64,000 nucleotides of DNA from Streptomyces sp. NBC_00390 (GTDB lineage: Bacteria > Actinomycetota > Actinomycetes > Streptomycetales > Streptomycetaceae), in contig NZ_CP107945.1 in assembly GCF_036057275.1 (NCBI RefSeq), forward strand, positions 7,316,001-7,380,000, read 5' to 3'. This document shows positions 17,252 through 25,363 of the stretch, in pieces. The notes beneath the pieces are model-generated. The model did no database searches. It saw only the letters and a list, made by a program, of their open reading frames with translations, and had not been told where the DNA came from. How positions within the stretch are numbered: position 1 is the first letter of the stretch; every line of letters begins with the position of its first letter. A program made the translations under genes and the position numbers.

Positions 17252-17950
17252 TCAGTGGCCCCGGGACAAGGCCACCTGTTCGTACGAGGCGACGGCGGCG
17301 GCCACCAGGCACACCCCGAGCAGCCAGCCGCCCAGGACGTCCGTCGGCCAGTGCACGCCGAGATGGACCCGGGTGAAACCCACCCCGGCCACCGAGACCG
17401 CGGCGACCGCGACGCACCAGCCCCACAGCTGACCGTCCACCCCGTGGCGCCGCAGCAGCCACAGCAGCAGCCCGCAGGTGACCGCCGCGGTCATCGCATG
17501 ACCGGACGGGTACGCCGCGTAGCGCGCCGAGTCCACGGGGTCCGGCCAGGAGGGGCGCTCCCGCCCCACGGCGGCCTTCAGACCCTGCTGGGCGGCGGTG
17601 CCGATCGCACTCGTGGCGACGACCCACATCGCGAGCAGCCGCTCACGGTGCAGCCAGAGCCATACGGCGGCCAGCGCGACCAGCGCGCGCATCGTCCAGG
17701 GGTCCCACACCCAGTCCGAGAACACCCGATTGGCCCGGGTGAAGCCGGGCTCGGCCACCGCCGAGCGGTGCAGGGCGTCGCTCACGGCCCGGTCGAAGGA
17801 GACCAGCGGCAACCAATCGACGGCGACCGGTACCACCAGAATCACGGAAAGGGCCGCGATCACGAGGGCGGTACGGGCCGGGACGGTGACCGGGGAGTGC
17901 GGCGGCGGGGACGGTGTGGGCCGCGCGGCGGCCGGGCGAGCGGAGTGCAT
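17252..17950 (-). CDS. PAP2 family membrane phosphatase
   Basis: A 232-residue protein with five or six hydrophobic helices and the lipid phosphatase signature: motif 1 KAAVGRERPSW, motif 2 YPSGHAM, motif 3 GFTRVHLGVHWPTDVLGG. Catalytic residues (Arg, His of PSGH, His of RVHLGVH) are all present. The family dephosphorylates lipid phosphates such as phosphatidate or undecaprenyl diphosphate on the outer membrane face. ATG 17950 has AGGA upstream. It is closely spaced with the downstream HAD gene (19 bases) and 31 bases from the M56 gene's stop, all on the minus strand. Confidence 0.9.
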   Translation of the reverse strand: MHSARPAAARPTPSPPPHSPVTVPARTALVIAALSVILVVPVAVDWLPLVSFDRAVSDALHRSAVAEPGFTRANRVFSDWVWDPWTMRALVALAAVWLWLHRERLLAMWVVATSAIGTAAQQGLKAAVGRERPSWPDPVDSARYAAYPSGHAMTAAVTCGLLLWLLRRHGVDGQLWGWCVAVAAVSVAGVGFTRVHLGVHWPTDVLGGWLLGVCLVAAAVASYEQVALSRGH

Positions 17951-17981
17951 GCACCGATCCTGCCCAATCGCAGTCCCGGAT

Positions 17982-18917
17982 CTATCCCAGCGCGCGCAGG
18001 CCCGGTACGAAGGCCACCAGCAACGGAATGACGGGGACCAGCGCCGCGGCCGCCGTCAGCCGCAACCGGCGGCCCGTGGTGAGCCGGGGCACCGGGGCCA
18101 GCAGCCGGTTGACCCGCTGTGGAAGCTCGGCGTCCGGCGTCGGGCACGGTCCGAACACTCCGCGGTCCTCGTTGAGTTCGACCAGCGCCAGCGCGACCGT
18201 GAGCCGGCCGAAGCGCCGTGAGGCCACATCGTCCGCCGCGAGCTCCACCAACCGGTGCATCTCGTCACGGAACGCGGCGAACACCGGAATCTGCGGGAAC
18301 CCGTTGGCCAGCGCGGCGGAACAGTGCAGCAGCCAGTCGTGGCGCGCCCGCGCATGGCCCTCCTCGTGCGCCAGCACGGCATCGAGCTGGAGCCCCTTCA
18401 ATCGGCGCACCGCGGACGTCGTGACGACCAGTTGCGGTGTGCTGCCGGGCAGCCACCAGGCCTCGGGGCGTTCCCCCTCCAGGACCACCAGCGGCTCGCC
18501 TCCCGGCTCTTCGCCCGGCAGCAGCGGGGCGCGCACGAGCAGCTCCGCGCGGCGCTTGCGGTGCCGTGTCTGCGCTCGGCGGATCTCCCGGGTGAGCATC
18601 GCGCCGGTCCACAGGCCGCAGCATGCCAGCGCCACCGCGAGCAATGCGGACCAGGGCCCGTTCGAGCCCAGGGCATAGGCCTCCACCACGCCGTGCGGCG
18701 CGGGCGCGAAGACATGGCCGCGGACGAGCTGCCAGGCGGCTGCCGCACTGAGAGTCATGGACAGGGCGAACGAGAGCAGCACGGTGGCCACCATGCACTG
18801 CCACACCCACAGCGCCACCACCGGTTCGCGCTCCCGCCAGTCCCCCCGTGACACCAGACGCGGGGCCGCCACGGCGAGAAGTGCGCCGAGCAGCAGCAGT
18901 GCCAGGGAGACCACCAT
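17982..18917 (-). CDS. M56 family (BlaR1-type) membrane metallopeptidase
   Basis: A 311-residue integral membrane zinc peptidase. Helices are at the N-terminus, about residues 35-60 and 85-110, and at the C-terminus. The zinc motif is HEEGHARARHDWL (HExxH) near residue 185, and VELAADDVASRRFG downstream supplies the third ligand region. M56 relatives (BlaR1/MecR1) cleave BlaI-type repressors, but this copy lacks the C-terminal penicillin-sensor domain, and no BlaI gene is adjacent. A minus-strand TAGGCT box lies 7 bases before ATG 18917, suggesting a leaderless transcript. The partner repressor, if any, must be elsewhere. Confidence 0.9.
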   Translation of the reverse strand: MVVSLALLLLGALLAVAAPRLVSRGDWREREPVVALWVWQCMVATVLLSFALSMTLSAAAAWQLVRGHVFAPAPHGVVEAYALGSNGPWSALLAVALACCGLWTGAMLTREIRRAQTRHRKRRAELLVRAPLLPGEEPGGEPLVVLEGERPEAWWLPGSTPQLVVTTSAVRRLKGLQLDAVLAHEEGHARARHDWLLHCSAALANGFPQIPVFAAFRDEMHRLVELAADDVASRRFGRLTVALALVELNEDRGVFGPCPTPDAELPQRVNRLLAPVPRLTTGRRLRLTAAAALVPVIPLLVAFVPGLRALG

Positions 18918-19048
18918 GGGAACCAGCCTATGAGCGCGGGGCTACTCACGGGTATGGCCGCGCGCGTCAAGTGATGCACGCCACGGTTCGGCCGTGCTGC
19001 GCCGTGCTTCGGCCGCGCCGGGCCGGGGCGAGAGCGCTGTGCCGCCGC

Positions 19049-19609
19049 TCAGAGCGCGAGCAGCATCGCCACCGTGGCGATGCCCATGGAGAGTCTGCAG
19101 GCCTGCGCCAGTTCGGGACGGGCTCCCCAGGCGACGGCCGGCGGGACCGGCCCGCCCGCGGGGGAGGGGAGCGGTATCAGCCGCACTCCGGAGCGCAGCA
19201 CATAGCCGGCGAAGTAGACCAGCAGCGCGCCGGTGAGCAGTGGAACGCCCGCGGTGGTGTGCCCCGGCGCCGGGTGCCCCGCGCCGCCCGGGGCCATCGA
19301 CAGCGCCATGTAGACCATGGCCAGGCAGCCGACGAGATGGTGCAGATGACGGTGGCTGCGCCGGCCGGGCCATGCGGTGCGGACCCCTGCGGCGACGAAG
19401 AGCGCCGCGAAGAGCATCCAGCACCACCGCGGCAGGGCGAGCACGGCCACGGGCACGGCCATGGCGGCCATGCCGAAGCTCATCAGCGCCTCGCCTCCCG
19501 CTGCCTCGCGCGCTTCTCCCGAGCAACTGCGCATCCGCACCAGGCAGTACGCCCCGCTCGCGGTGCACAGCGACACGAGCAGCCAGCCGGACATCGCAGG
19601 TCCGTGCAC
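19049..19609 (-). CDS. DUF5134 family integral membrane protein
   Basis: A 186-residue protein with about five membrane helices (WLLVSLCTASGAYCLVRMR, AVPVAVLALPRWCWMLFAAL, HHLVGCLAMVYMALSMAP, LLTGALLVYFAGYVLRSG, MGIATVAMLLAL). His-rich segments (RRSHRHLHH, GHPAPGHTT) sit between helices and could bind metal; this is inference. The family is actinobacterial and uncharacterised. GTG 19609 is preceded by GGGGGAGG at 5 bases, better than ATG 19594. The M56 peptidase gene follows 131 bases downstream on the same strand. Confidence 0.8.
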   Translation of the reverse strand: MHGPAMSGWLLVSLCTASGAYCLVRMRSCSGEAREAAGGEALMSFGMAAMAVPVAVLALPRWCWMLFAALFVAAGVRTAWPGRRSHRHLHHLVGCLAMVYMALSMAPGGAGHPAPGHTTAGVPLLTGALLVYFAGYVLRSGVRLIPLPSPAGGPVPPAVAWGARPELAQACRLSMGIATVAMLLAL

Positions 19610-19797
19610 AGGCACCTCCCCCGACAACGCCGTCGCGGTGTCGATGCCCGGCGCCGCGCGTCGTACACGAGCGCACGGGTGTACGGGGGGAGCACGGCGG
19701 GGGCACAGACCCACCCGCGGGCGTACCGCCCCGAAGGCCCGAGGAGCGCCCCGTTACTCTCGACGGAGCCGCATCCAGTGGAACGGAGACGCACCGT

Positions 19798-20349
19798 ATG
19801 GACACCGCCCCGCCCCGGGACACCGCCGAACTCATCTACCGCGACGCAGTCGAGGCGGATGTGGAGGTGCTCGTCCCGCTGATCGAGTCGGCCTACCGCG
19901 GCGACGCGAGCCGGGCCGGCTGGACCACGGAGGCGGACATCCTCGGCGGGCAGCGAACCGACCCCGAGGGCGTACGCGCGGTGATCACCGCCCCCTGCAG
20001 CCGGCTGATGATCGTCGAGTGCGACGGTGTGCCGATCGCCTGCTGTCAGCTCGAACACCGCGGCGACGCAGCCTACTTCGGGATGTTCGCGGTGCGCCCC
20101 GAACTCCAGGGCGCCGGCCTGGGCCGCCGGATCATCGCCGAGGCCGAGCGCAGCGCACGCGAGCTGTGGGCCGTGCGGCAGATGCAGATGACGGTGATAT
20201 CGGTCAGGGACGAGCTGATCGCCTGGTACGAGCGGCGCGGCTACCGCCGTACGGGAGAGCTGAGCCCGTTCCCGTACGGCGACGAGCGCTTCGGCATCCC
20301 GCGGCGCGACGATCTCGCCTTCGAGCTGCTGGTGAAGGAACTGTCCTAG
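19798..20349 (+). CDS. GNAT family N-acetyltransferase
   Basis: A 183-residue acetyltransferase with the acetyl-CoA motif A: YFGMFAVRPELQGAGLGRRI (Q/RxxGxG/A present as QGAGLG). Motif B follows (LIAWYERRGYRRTGELSPF). Substrate is unknown. ATG 19798 has GGAG about 9 bases upstream. Its promoter region is shared with the divergent DUF5134 gene. Confidence 0.88.
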   Translation: MDTAPPRDTAELIYRDAVEADVEVLVPLIESAYRGDASRAGWTTEADILGGQRTDPEGVRAVITAPCSRLMIVECDGVPIACCQLEHRGDAAYFGMFAVRPELQGAGLGRRIIAEAERSARELWAVRQMQMTVISVRDELIAWYERRGYRRTGELSPFPYGDERFGIPRRDDLAFELLVKELS

Positions 20350-20409
20350 GACACCCGGCCGGGGACCGTGCGCGGCCCCGGGCCCGGCCGCCCCGCCGCG
20401 TGCCGGCTG

Positions 20410-21093
20410 CTACGCCGTGAACCGCCCCGTGCGCCTGATCTCGGGAAAGTCGGTGGTCGCTCCGTCGAGTTCGAAGGCGCGCACCAGGCGCAGGTGCTCC
20501 TGGGTGTTCACCACCCAGCCGATCACCTTGAGCCCTTCGGCGTGCGCGTGCTCCACGGTCTCCAGGGTCAGGCGGCGGATGTTCAGCGCCAGCGAGAGCG
20601 CGCCCACCGCCTTCGCACGGTCCACGATGTCCGAGCCCCAGCGGCTGGCGATCAGCACCGTGCGCACACCCGGCACCAGGGTCGCGATCTCGGCGACGGC
20701 TTCGTCGTGGAACGACGACACCTCGACGCGGTGCACGAGATCGCGGCGGTGCATCACATCGGCCAGCGCCCGGGCCGCCGCCACATCCTTGATCTCGGCC
20801 TGGAGCGGGGAGCGGACCGCATCGAGCACCTCCTCGAAGACCGGAACCCGCTCGCCCTTGCCCGCGTCGAGCTCCCGCAGCTCCGCGAGTGTCTTCTCGG
20901 CGATGGGGCCTTTTCCGTCGGTCGTACGGTCCACGTCCGCGTCGTGCATGACGGCGAGCGCGCCGTCCTTGCTGAGGTGCAGATCCAGCTCGATGGCGTC
21001 CATGCCGCACTGCTCGGCGCGGACGAAGGAACGCAGGGTGTTCTCCGGCTCGACGCCCATGACCCCGCGATGACCGATGGTGAAGAAAGTCAA
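20410..21093 (-). CDS. Glycerophosphodiester phosphodiesterase
   Basis: A 227-residue cytoplasmic GDPD that hydrolyses glycerophosphodiesters to glycerol 3-phosphate and alcohol. TIM-barrel signatures are TIGHRGVMGVEPENTL (His and metal-binding Glu), AIELDLHLSKDGALAVMHD (two metal ligands and second His), LQAEIKD and VIGWVVNTQEHL. No signal peptide. The start is TTG at 21093, preceded by GGAAGCGAG. The longer frame to 21303 crosses a large hairpin and is rejected. It converges with the GNAT gene 60 bases away. Confidence 0.9.
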   Translation of the reverse strand: MTFFTIGHRGVMGVEPENTLRSFVRAEQCGMDAIELDLHLSKDGALAVMHDADVDRTTDGKGPIAEKTLAELRELDAGKGERVPVFEEVLDAVRSPLQAEIKDVAAARALADVMHRRDLVHRVEVSSFHDEAVAEIATLVPGVRTVLIASRWGSDIVDRAKAVGALSLALNIRRLTLETVEHAHAEGLKVIGWVVNTQEHLRLVRAFELDGATTDFPEIRRTGRFTA

Positions 21094-21203
21094 GATTCTC
21101 TCGCTTCCGTCGACGGCGGCTCGCGCGCGGGCGCGCCCGGCGCCCACGCGGCAAGGACGCAGCCTAGTGGCCCGCACCGGCGATGGAACCGCCCCTGCGC
21201 AGA

Positions 21204-21254
21204 GCTGTCGAGGCTGCGGGGCCGGGCTCCGCACGGCCCCGCAGCCTCGACAGC
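21204..21254. terminator. Long perfect hairpin in a divergent intergenic region
   Basis: A 20-base arm at 21204-21223 (GCTGTCGAGGCTGCGGGGCC) is perfectly complementary to 21235-21254, with an 11-base loop. It has terminator strength but lies upstream of both flanking genes (GDPD, minus; DUF6421, plus), in a 371-base gap with no supportable protein gene. It may insulate the two promoters, end an unannotated small RNA or act in an mRNA leader. A TTGACA at 21297-21302 lies downstream on the plus strand. Confidence 0.6.
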
Positions 21255-21464
21255 CGCTTGCTGTGTCACTCGCCCGTGGGCGCGTCACTCCCGCTCTTGA
21301 CATGTCGGCGGGAGCAAGGAAGCCACCGCGGTCCCGGGGTCCTGCCGCAAGAATTGTTGTGATCAGGGGAACAGGCAGGATAATTTCCCCTGGCTCTACT
21401 TGTATGAAAGAACGCGCGATGGATACGGTGTCTTGACGCGAGGTTCTCCCGTGAAGGAAGTGAC

Positions 21465-22862
21465 ATGACGGAAATTCTTGTGCAGGACGTGGCTGCGAAG
21501 GGCATATCCCACGCCACCCGCGTGGTGGACCACCCGAGCTGGCCCAAGCTCAAGAGCGCCGTCGAGGAGATCCGGCCCTGGCAGTCCAAGGATGGCTCGA
21601 TCGACTTCGATGCCGAGGGTGCCCCGGTGCGCGCCGCGGCCGAGTACGCGGTCGAGCGGCTGATCGCCGCTGTCGAGGAGCTGTCCCCCCTGCTCCCGCA
21701 CGACGCCTTGTACCACGCCGCGCTCGTCGGCGACCTGAAGAAGTGGGCTGACGGCGCCTTCGACGTCCCAGACTTCCTGGACTCCCTGCTCGCCTTCCAG
21801 CCCGCCGCGAACCGGGTGGACGGCCTGCAGCACCTGGTCGTCTTCCCCATGTACACCCAGAACGGCAACCCGGACCGCAATCTGGAAGCTGTCGTGCTGC
21901 GCATGGTCTGGCCGGAGTGGCTCGCCGAGCTCGAGGCCACCCGCTACGACAACCCGCTGTTCTGCGGCATCACCTTCGAGGACTTCACCGCGGGGTACGA
22001 CACCAACTCCGCGGTGCTCTTCCCTGAGACCATCGCCGTGCGCGAGGCCCCCGAGCGCTTCACCTGGGGCGGCATCTTCTGCGACCGCGAGGCCGCCCGC
22101 TTCCGTGCCGTCACCGACGAGGCCGTTCGCATCCTCGGTCTCGAGCTGCCCGACGACATTCGCGAGATGGTCGGCGACCAGGAGCGCTGCGAGAAGGCCT
22201 TCGTGCTGTGGGACATGGTCCACGACCGTACCCACAGCCACGGTGACCTGCCCTTCGACCCGTTCATGATCAAGCAGCGGCAGCCGTTCTGGATGTACGG
22301 CCTGGAGGAGCTGCGCTGCGACCTCACTGCCTTCAAGGAGGCCGTGAAGCTGGAGTCCGAGGGCAACCAGCACGGCCGCGACGTGCAGTACGCGGTGCTC
22401 TTCGACCGGATGTTCCGCTTCCCGGTCTCCGGCGACCGGGTGCGCAACTACGACGGAATGGGCGGCCAGCTGCTCTTCGCGTACCTCCACAAGCACGACG
22501 TGGTGCGCTGGACCGACAACAAGCTGAAGATCGACTGGCAGCGGGCCCCGCAGGTCACCAACCAGCTCTGCGCCGAGATCGAGAAGCTCTACCGCGACGG
22601 CATCGACCGCCCCAAGCTGGTCCACTGGTTCGCCGCGTACGACCTGGTCTCCGCCTACCTCGCCCCGCACCCCGGCTCCCGCTGGGCCAAGGGTCCCGAC
22701 GCCCTGGACCTGGACCAGCCGCCCCGCAAGCTCGTGGACGATGTGCTTCCTGACGAGTTTCCGCTGAGCATGTTCTATGAGGCGCTTTCCAAGAAGCTGA
22801 AGAACGTGATCGCCTCCACCAAGGGGATCACCGGACACAGCGCCTCCGGAGCAGCCGCGTGA
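21465..22862 (+). CDS. DUF6421 family protein, possible HDxxH metalloenzyme
   Basis: A 465-residue protein that I recognise as DUF6421, conserved in Streptomyces and of unknown function. Near the middle it carries HDRTHSHGD (H253, D254, H257, H259), followed 24 residues later by GLEELRCDLTAF (E281, E282). This resembles a zincin layout (HExxH plus a downstream Glu, as in M49-type EExxAD) with Asp replacing the usual catalytic Glu. That reading is my inference. ATG 21465 follows GTGAAGGAAGTGAC. It begins an operon with an SDR (27-base gap) and a threonine aldolase, so a role in amino acid or aldehyde metabolism is possible. Confidence 0.85.
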   Translation: MTEILVQDVAAKGISHATRVVDHPSWPKLKSAVEEIRPWQSKDGSIDFDAEGAPVRAAAEYAVERLIAAVEELSPLLPHDALYHAALVGDLKKWADGAFDVPDFLDSLLAFQPAANRVDGLQHLVVFPMYTQNGNPDRNLEAVVLRMVWPEWLAELEATRYDNPLFCGITFEDFTAGYDTNSAVLFPETIAVREAPERFTWGGIFCDREAARFRAVTDEAVRILGLELPDDIREMVGDQERCEKAFVLWDMVHDRTHSHGDLPFDPFMIKQRQPFWMYGLEELRCDLTAFKEAVKLESEGNQHGRDVQYAVLFDRMFRFPVSGDRVRNYDGMGGQLLFAYLHKHDVVRWTDNKLKIDWQRAPQVTNQLCAEIEKLYRDGIDRPKLVHWFAAYDLVSAYLAPHPGSRWAKGPDALDLDQPPRKLVDDVLPDEFPLSMFYEALSKKLKNVIASTKGITGHSASGAAA

Positions 22863-22888
22863 ACCTTTCCACCCAGGAGGCGACGACC

Positions 22889-23638
22889 ATGAACACGAAC
22901 GGCACCCTGGACGGCGCAGTGATTGCGGTTGCCGGAGCGGCGGGGCCTGCGGGCCGTGCCGCCCTGCTGCGGCTGGCCGAGGCCGGCGCCACGGTCGTCG
23001 CATCGGACGCGAACGCGGAGCGTCTCGCGGAGGCCGTGGACGCGGCCAGGTACGCGCACGGCGGCGCCACCGTCACCGGGGACACCGTCGACCTCCTCGA
23101 TCTGGCCGCCACACGCGAGTGGGCGGACAAGACCGAGAAGGAGTTCGGCCGGATCGACGGACTGGTGCACCTTGTCGGCGGCTGGCGCGGCAGCGCCTCG
23201 TTCGCCGAGACGGACATGGCCGACTGGGATCTGCTGGACAAGCTGCTGGTCCGCACGGTGGCGCACACCGCGCTCGCCTTCCACGACGGTCTGCTGCGCA
23301 GCGACAAGGGCCGCTTCGTGCTGATCAGCGCGGCCGGTGCCGGCAAGCCCACCGCGGGCAACGCCGCCTACGCCGCCGCGAAGTCGGCCGCCGAGGCGTG
23401 GACGCTCGCGCTCGCCGACGACTTCCGCAAGGCGGGGGGCGAGGAAGGCCCCAAGGCGGCGGCTGCCATCCTGGTCGTCAAGGCACTGGTGCACGACGCC
23501 ATGCGCGCCGAGCGCCCGAATGCGAAGTTCGCGGGTTTCACCGACGTGAAGGAACTGGCCGAGGCCATCGCCGGAGTGTGGGACCGGCCCGCCAAGGAAG
23601 CGAATGGACAGCGTCTGTGGCTGACCCCCAAACCGTGA
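22889..23638 (+). CDS. SDR family NAD(P)-dependent oxidoreductase
   Basis: A 249-residue short-chain dehydrogenase. The cofactor loop is VAGAAGPAGRAALLRL (modified TGxxxGxG), and the catalytic Ser and YxxxK are in LISAAGAGKPTAGNAAYAAAK. An in-frame GTG at 22859 overlaps the upstream stop, but AGGAGG lies 8 bases before ATG 22889, which I choose. Substrate is unknown. It is the middle gene of the DUF6421 / SDR / threonine aldolase operon, and its end overlaps the next gene start. Confidence 0.92.
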   Translation: MNTNGTLDGAVIAVAGAAGPAGRAALLRLAEAGATVVASDANAERLAEAVDAARYAHGGATVTGDTVDLLDLAATREWADKTEKEFGRIDGLVHLVGGWRGSASFAETDMADWDLLDKLLVRTVAHTALAFHDGLLRSDKGRFVLISAAGAGKPTAGNAAYAAAKSAAEAWTLALADDFRKAGGEEGPKAAAAILVVKALVHDAMRAERPNAKFAGFTDVKELAEAIAGVWDRPAKEANGQRLWLTPKP

Positions 23639-24696
23639 AGACCGACGCCCGGCGTCACCACGACCCCGACGTACGGGGCTTCGCCAGCGACAACTACGCC
23701 GGCGCCCACCCCGAGGTCCTCGCTGCGCTCACCCTGGCGAACGGCGGCCACCAGGTCGCCTACGGCGAGGACCAGTACACCGACCATCTCCAGCGGCTGA
23801 TGCACAGTCACTTCGGGGCGGGTGCGCAGGCCTACCCGGTCTTCAACGGCACGGGCGCCAATGTGACCGCGCTCCAGGCGCTGACCGACCGCTGGGGTGC
23901 GGTGATCTGTGCCGAGACGGCGCACATCAACGTGGACGAGGGCGGCGCGCCGGAGCGGATGGGCGGGCTGAAGCTGCTGACCGTACCGACCCCGGACGGC
24001 AAGCTCACGCCCGAGCTCATCGACCGGCAGGCGTGGGGCTGGGAGGACGAGCACCGGGCCATGCCGCAGGTCGTGTCGATCACCCAGAACACCGAGCTGG
24101 GCACGGTCTACACCGTGGACGAGATCCGCGCGATCGTCGACCACGCGCACGGCCACGGGATGAAGGTCCATCTCGACGGAGCCCGGATAGCCAACGCCGC
24201 GGCGTCGCTGAACGTCCCGATGCGGGCCTTCACCAACGCCGTCGGCGTCGACGTCCTGACCTTCGGCGGCACCAAGAACGGCATGCTCTTCGGTGAGGCC
24301 GTCGTGGTGCTCAACCCGGGCGCGGTCAGCCATATGAAGCATCTGCGCAAGCTGTCGATGCAACTCGCCTCCAAGATGCGCTTCGTGTCGGTGCAGCTCG
24401 AGGCGCTGCTGGCCAAGGATCTGTGGCTGCGCAACGCACAGCACTCCAACGCCATGGCCCAGCGGCTCGCCGACGGCGTGCGCAGCGTCGACGGCGTGGA
24501 GATCCTCCACCCGGTACAGGCCAACGCCGTCTTCGCCCGCCTGCCGCACGATGTGAGCGAGCGGCTGCAGAAGCGGTTCCGGTTCTACTTCTGGGACGAG
24601 GCGGCCGGTGATGTGCGCTGGATGTGCTCGTTCGACACCAGCGAGGACGATGTCGATTCCTTCGTCCAGGCACTGAAGGAAGAGATGGCGCACTGA
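23617..24696 (+). CDS. Low-specificity L-threonine aldolase family (PLP)
   Basis: A 359-residue fold-type I PLP enzyme that cleaves threonine or allo-threonine to glycine and acetaldehyde, or a related beta-hydroxy amino acid lyase. Signatures: GFASDNYAGAHPEVL, YGEDQYTDHLQ, FNGTGANVTAL, HLDGARIANAA (Asp for the pyridine N) and the PLP Lys K220 in TFGGTKNGMLF. GTG 23617 overlaps the SDR end by 22 bases; a second GTG at 23635 forms a GTGA overlap and is an alternative start. A hairpin follows at 24715. A downstream position to an SDR suggests a shared substrate. Confidence 0.92.
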   Translation: MADPQTVKTDARRHHDPDVRGFASDNYAGAHPEVLAALTLANGGHQVAYGEDQYTDHLQRLMHSHFGAGAQAYPVFNGTGANVTALQALTDRWGAVICAETAHINVDEGGAPERMGGLKLLTVPTPDGKLTPELIDRQAWGWEDEHRAMPQVVSITQNTELGTVYTVDEIRAIVDHAHGHGMKVHLDGARIANAAASLNVPMRAFTNAVGVDVLTFGGTKNGMLFGEAVVVLNPGAVSHMKHLRKLSMQLASKMRFVSVQLEALLAKDLWLRNAQHSNAMAQRLADGVRSVDGVEILHPVQANAVFARLPHDVSERLQKRFRFYFWDEAAGDVRWMCSFDTSEDDVDSFVQALKEEMAH

Positions 24697-24714
24697 CGCG
24701 CGATGCATAGACAT

Positions 24715-24752
24715 GCGGCCGACCGGAAAGTCATTGACTTCCGGCCGGTCGC
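24715..24752 (+). terminator. Terminator of the DUF6421-SDR-aldolase operon
   Basis: GCGGCCGACCGGAAAGTCA pairs with TGACTTCCGGCCGGTCGC (one bulge/mismatch region) and is followed by TTTTCT, an unusually U-rich tail for this genome. It lies 19 bases after the aldolase stop. Confidence 0.8.
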
Positions 24753-24771
24753 TTTTCTAAGGTCGGCGGGC

Positions 24772-25350
24772 ATGGAGATGATCCAGCGCGTCCCTCAACT
24801 CTCTGCATATCTCGCCGCTGACGAGTCGATCGACCATGAACACCCGCTGGTGCGGGAGACGGCCGCCGCTCTTCGAGCCGGGGCGGTCGATGAATGTGCA
24901 TACGCCAAAGCGGCCTTCGAGTTCGTACGCGACACCATCCCGCACTCGCTTGACACTCAAGATCCGCGCGTCACCTGGCGGGCCTCGGACGTGCTGCGGC
25001 ACCGGACCGGCATCTGCTGCGCCAAGGCGCACGCGCTCACAGCATTGCTGCGCGCGGAGGGCATCCCCACCGCCTTGTGCTATCAGCGGCTGAGTGTGGT
25101 CCATGGGCTGGTCGCCGTGCGGCTGCCGGGGCCCGGGCGGTGGGTGCGGCAGGATCCGCGCGGCAACAAGCCCGGAATCGACGCGCAGTTCTCGCTCGAT
25201 GGTGAGCGGCTGGCTTTTCCCGTGCGACCGGAGTCCAGTGAGATGGACTATCCAGTAGCATATGATGCACCGCACCCGGCGGTGCTGCGAGCCCTCCGGA
25301 GTGCGTCGGACCTGGAGTCCCTGTGGCTCCGCTACCCCGCCGAACTGTGA
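24772..25350 (+). CDS. Transglutaminase-like domain protein
   Basis: A 192-residue transglutaminase-fold cysteine hydrolase. The presumed triad is Cys in RTGICCAKAHAL (about C82), His in SVVHGLVAVRL and Asp in WVRQDPRGN. No signal peptide, so it acts in the cytoplasm; bacterial members are mostly peptidases or amidases. Start ATG 24772 (ATG 24778 also in frame) has only AAGG upstream. The preceding terminator ends 20 bases before it, so it has its own promoter. It is followed 13 bases later by the B3/B4 gene and probably co-transcribed with it. Confidence 0.85.
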   Translation: MEMIQRVPQLSAYLAADESIDHEHPLVRETAAALRAGAVDECAYAKAAFEFVRDTIPHSLDTQDPRVTWRASDVLRHRTGICCAKAHALTALLRAEGIPTALCYQRLSVVHGLVAVRLPGPGRWVRQDPRGNKPGIDAQFSLDGERLAFPVRPESSEMDYPVAYDAPHPAVLRALRSASDLESLWLRYPAEL

Positions 25351-25363
25351 GGCAAGGCCGGCC

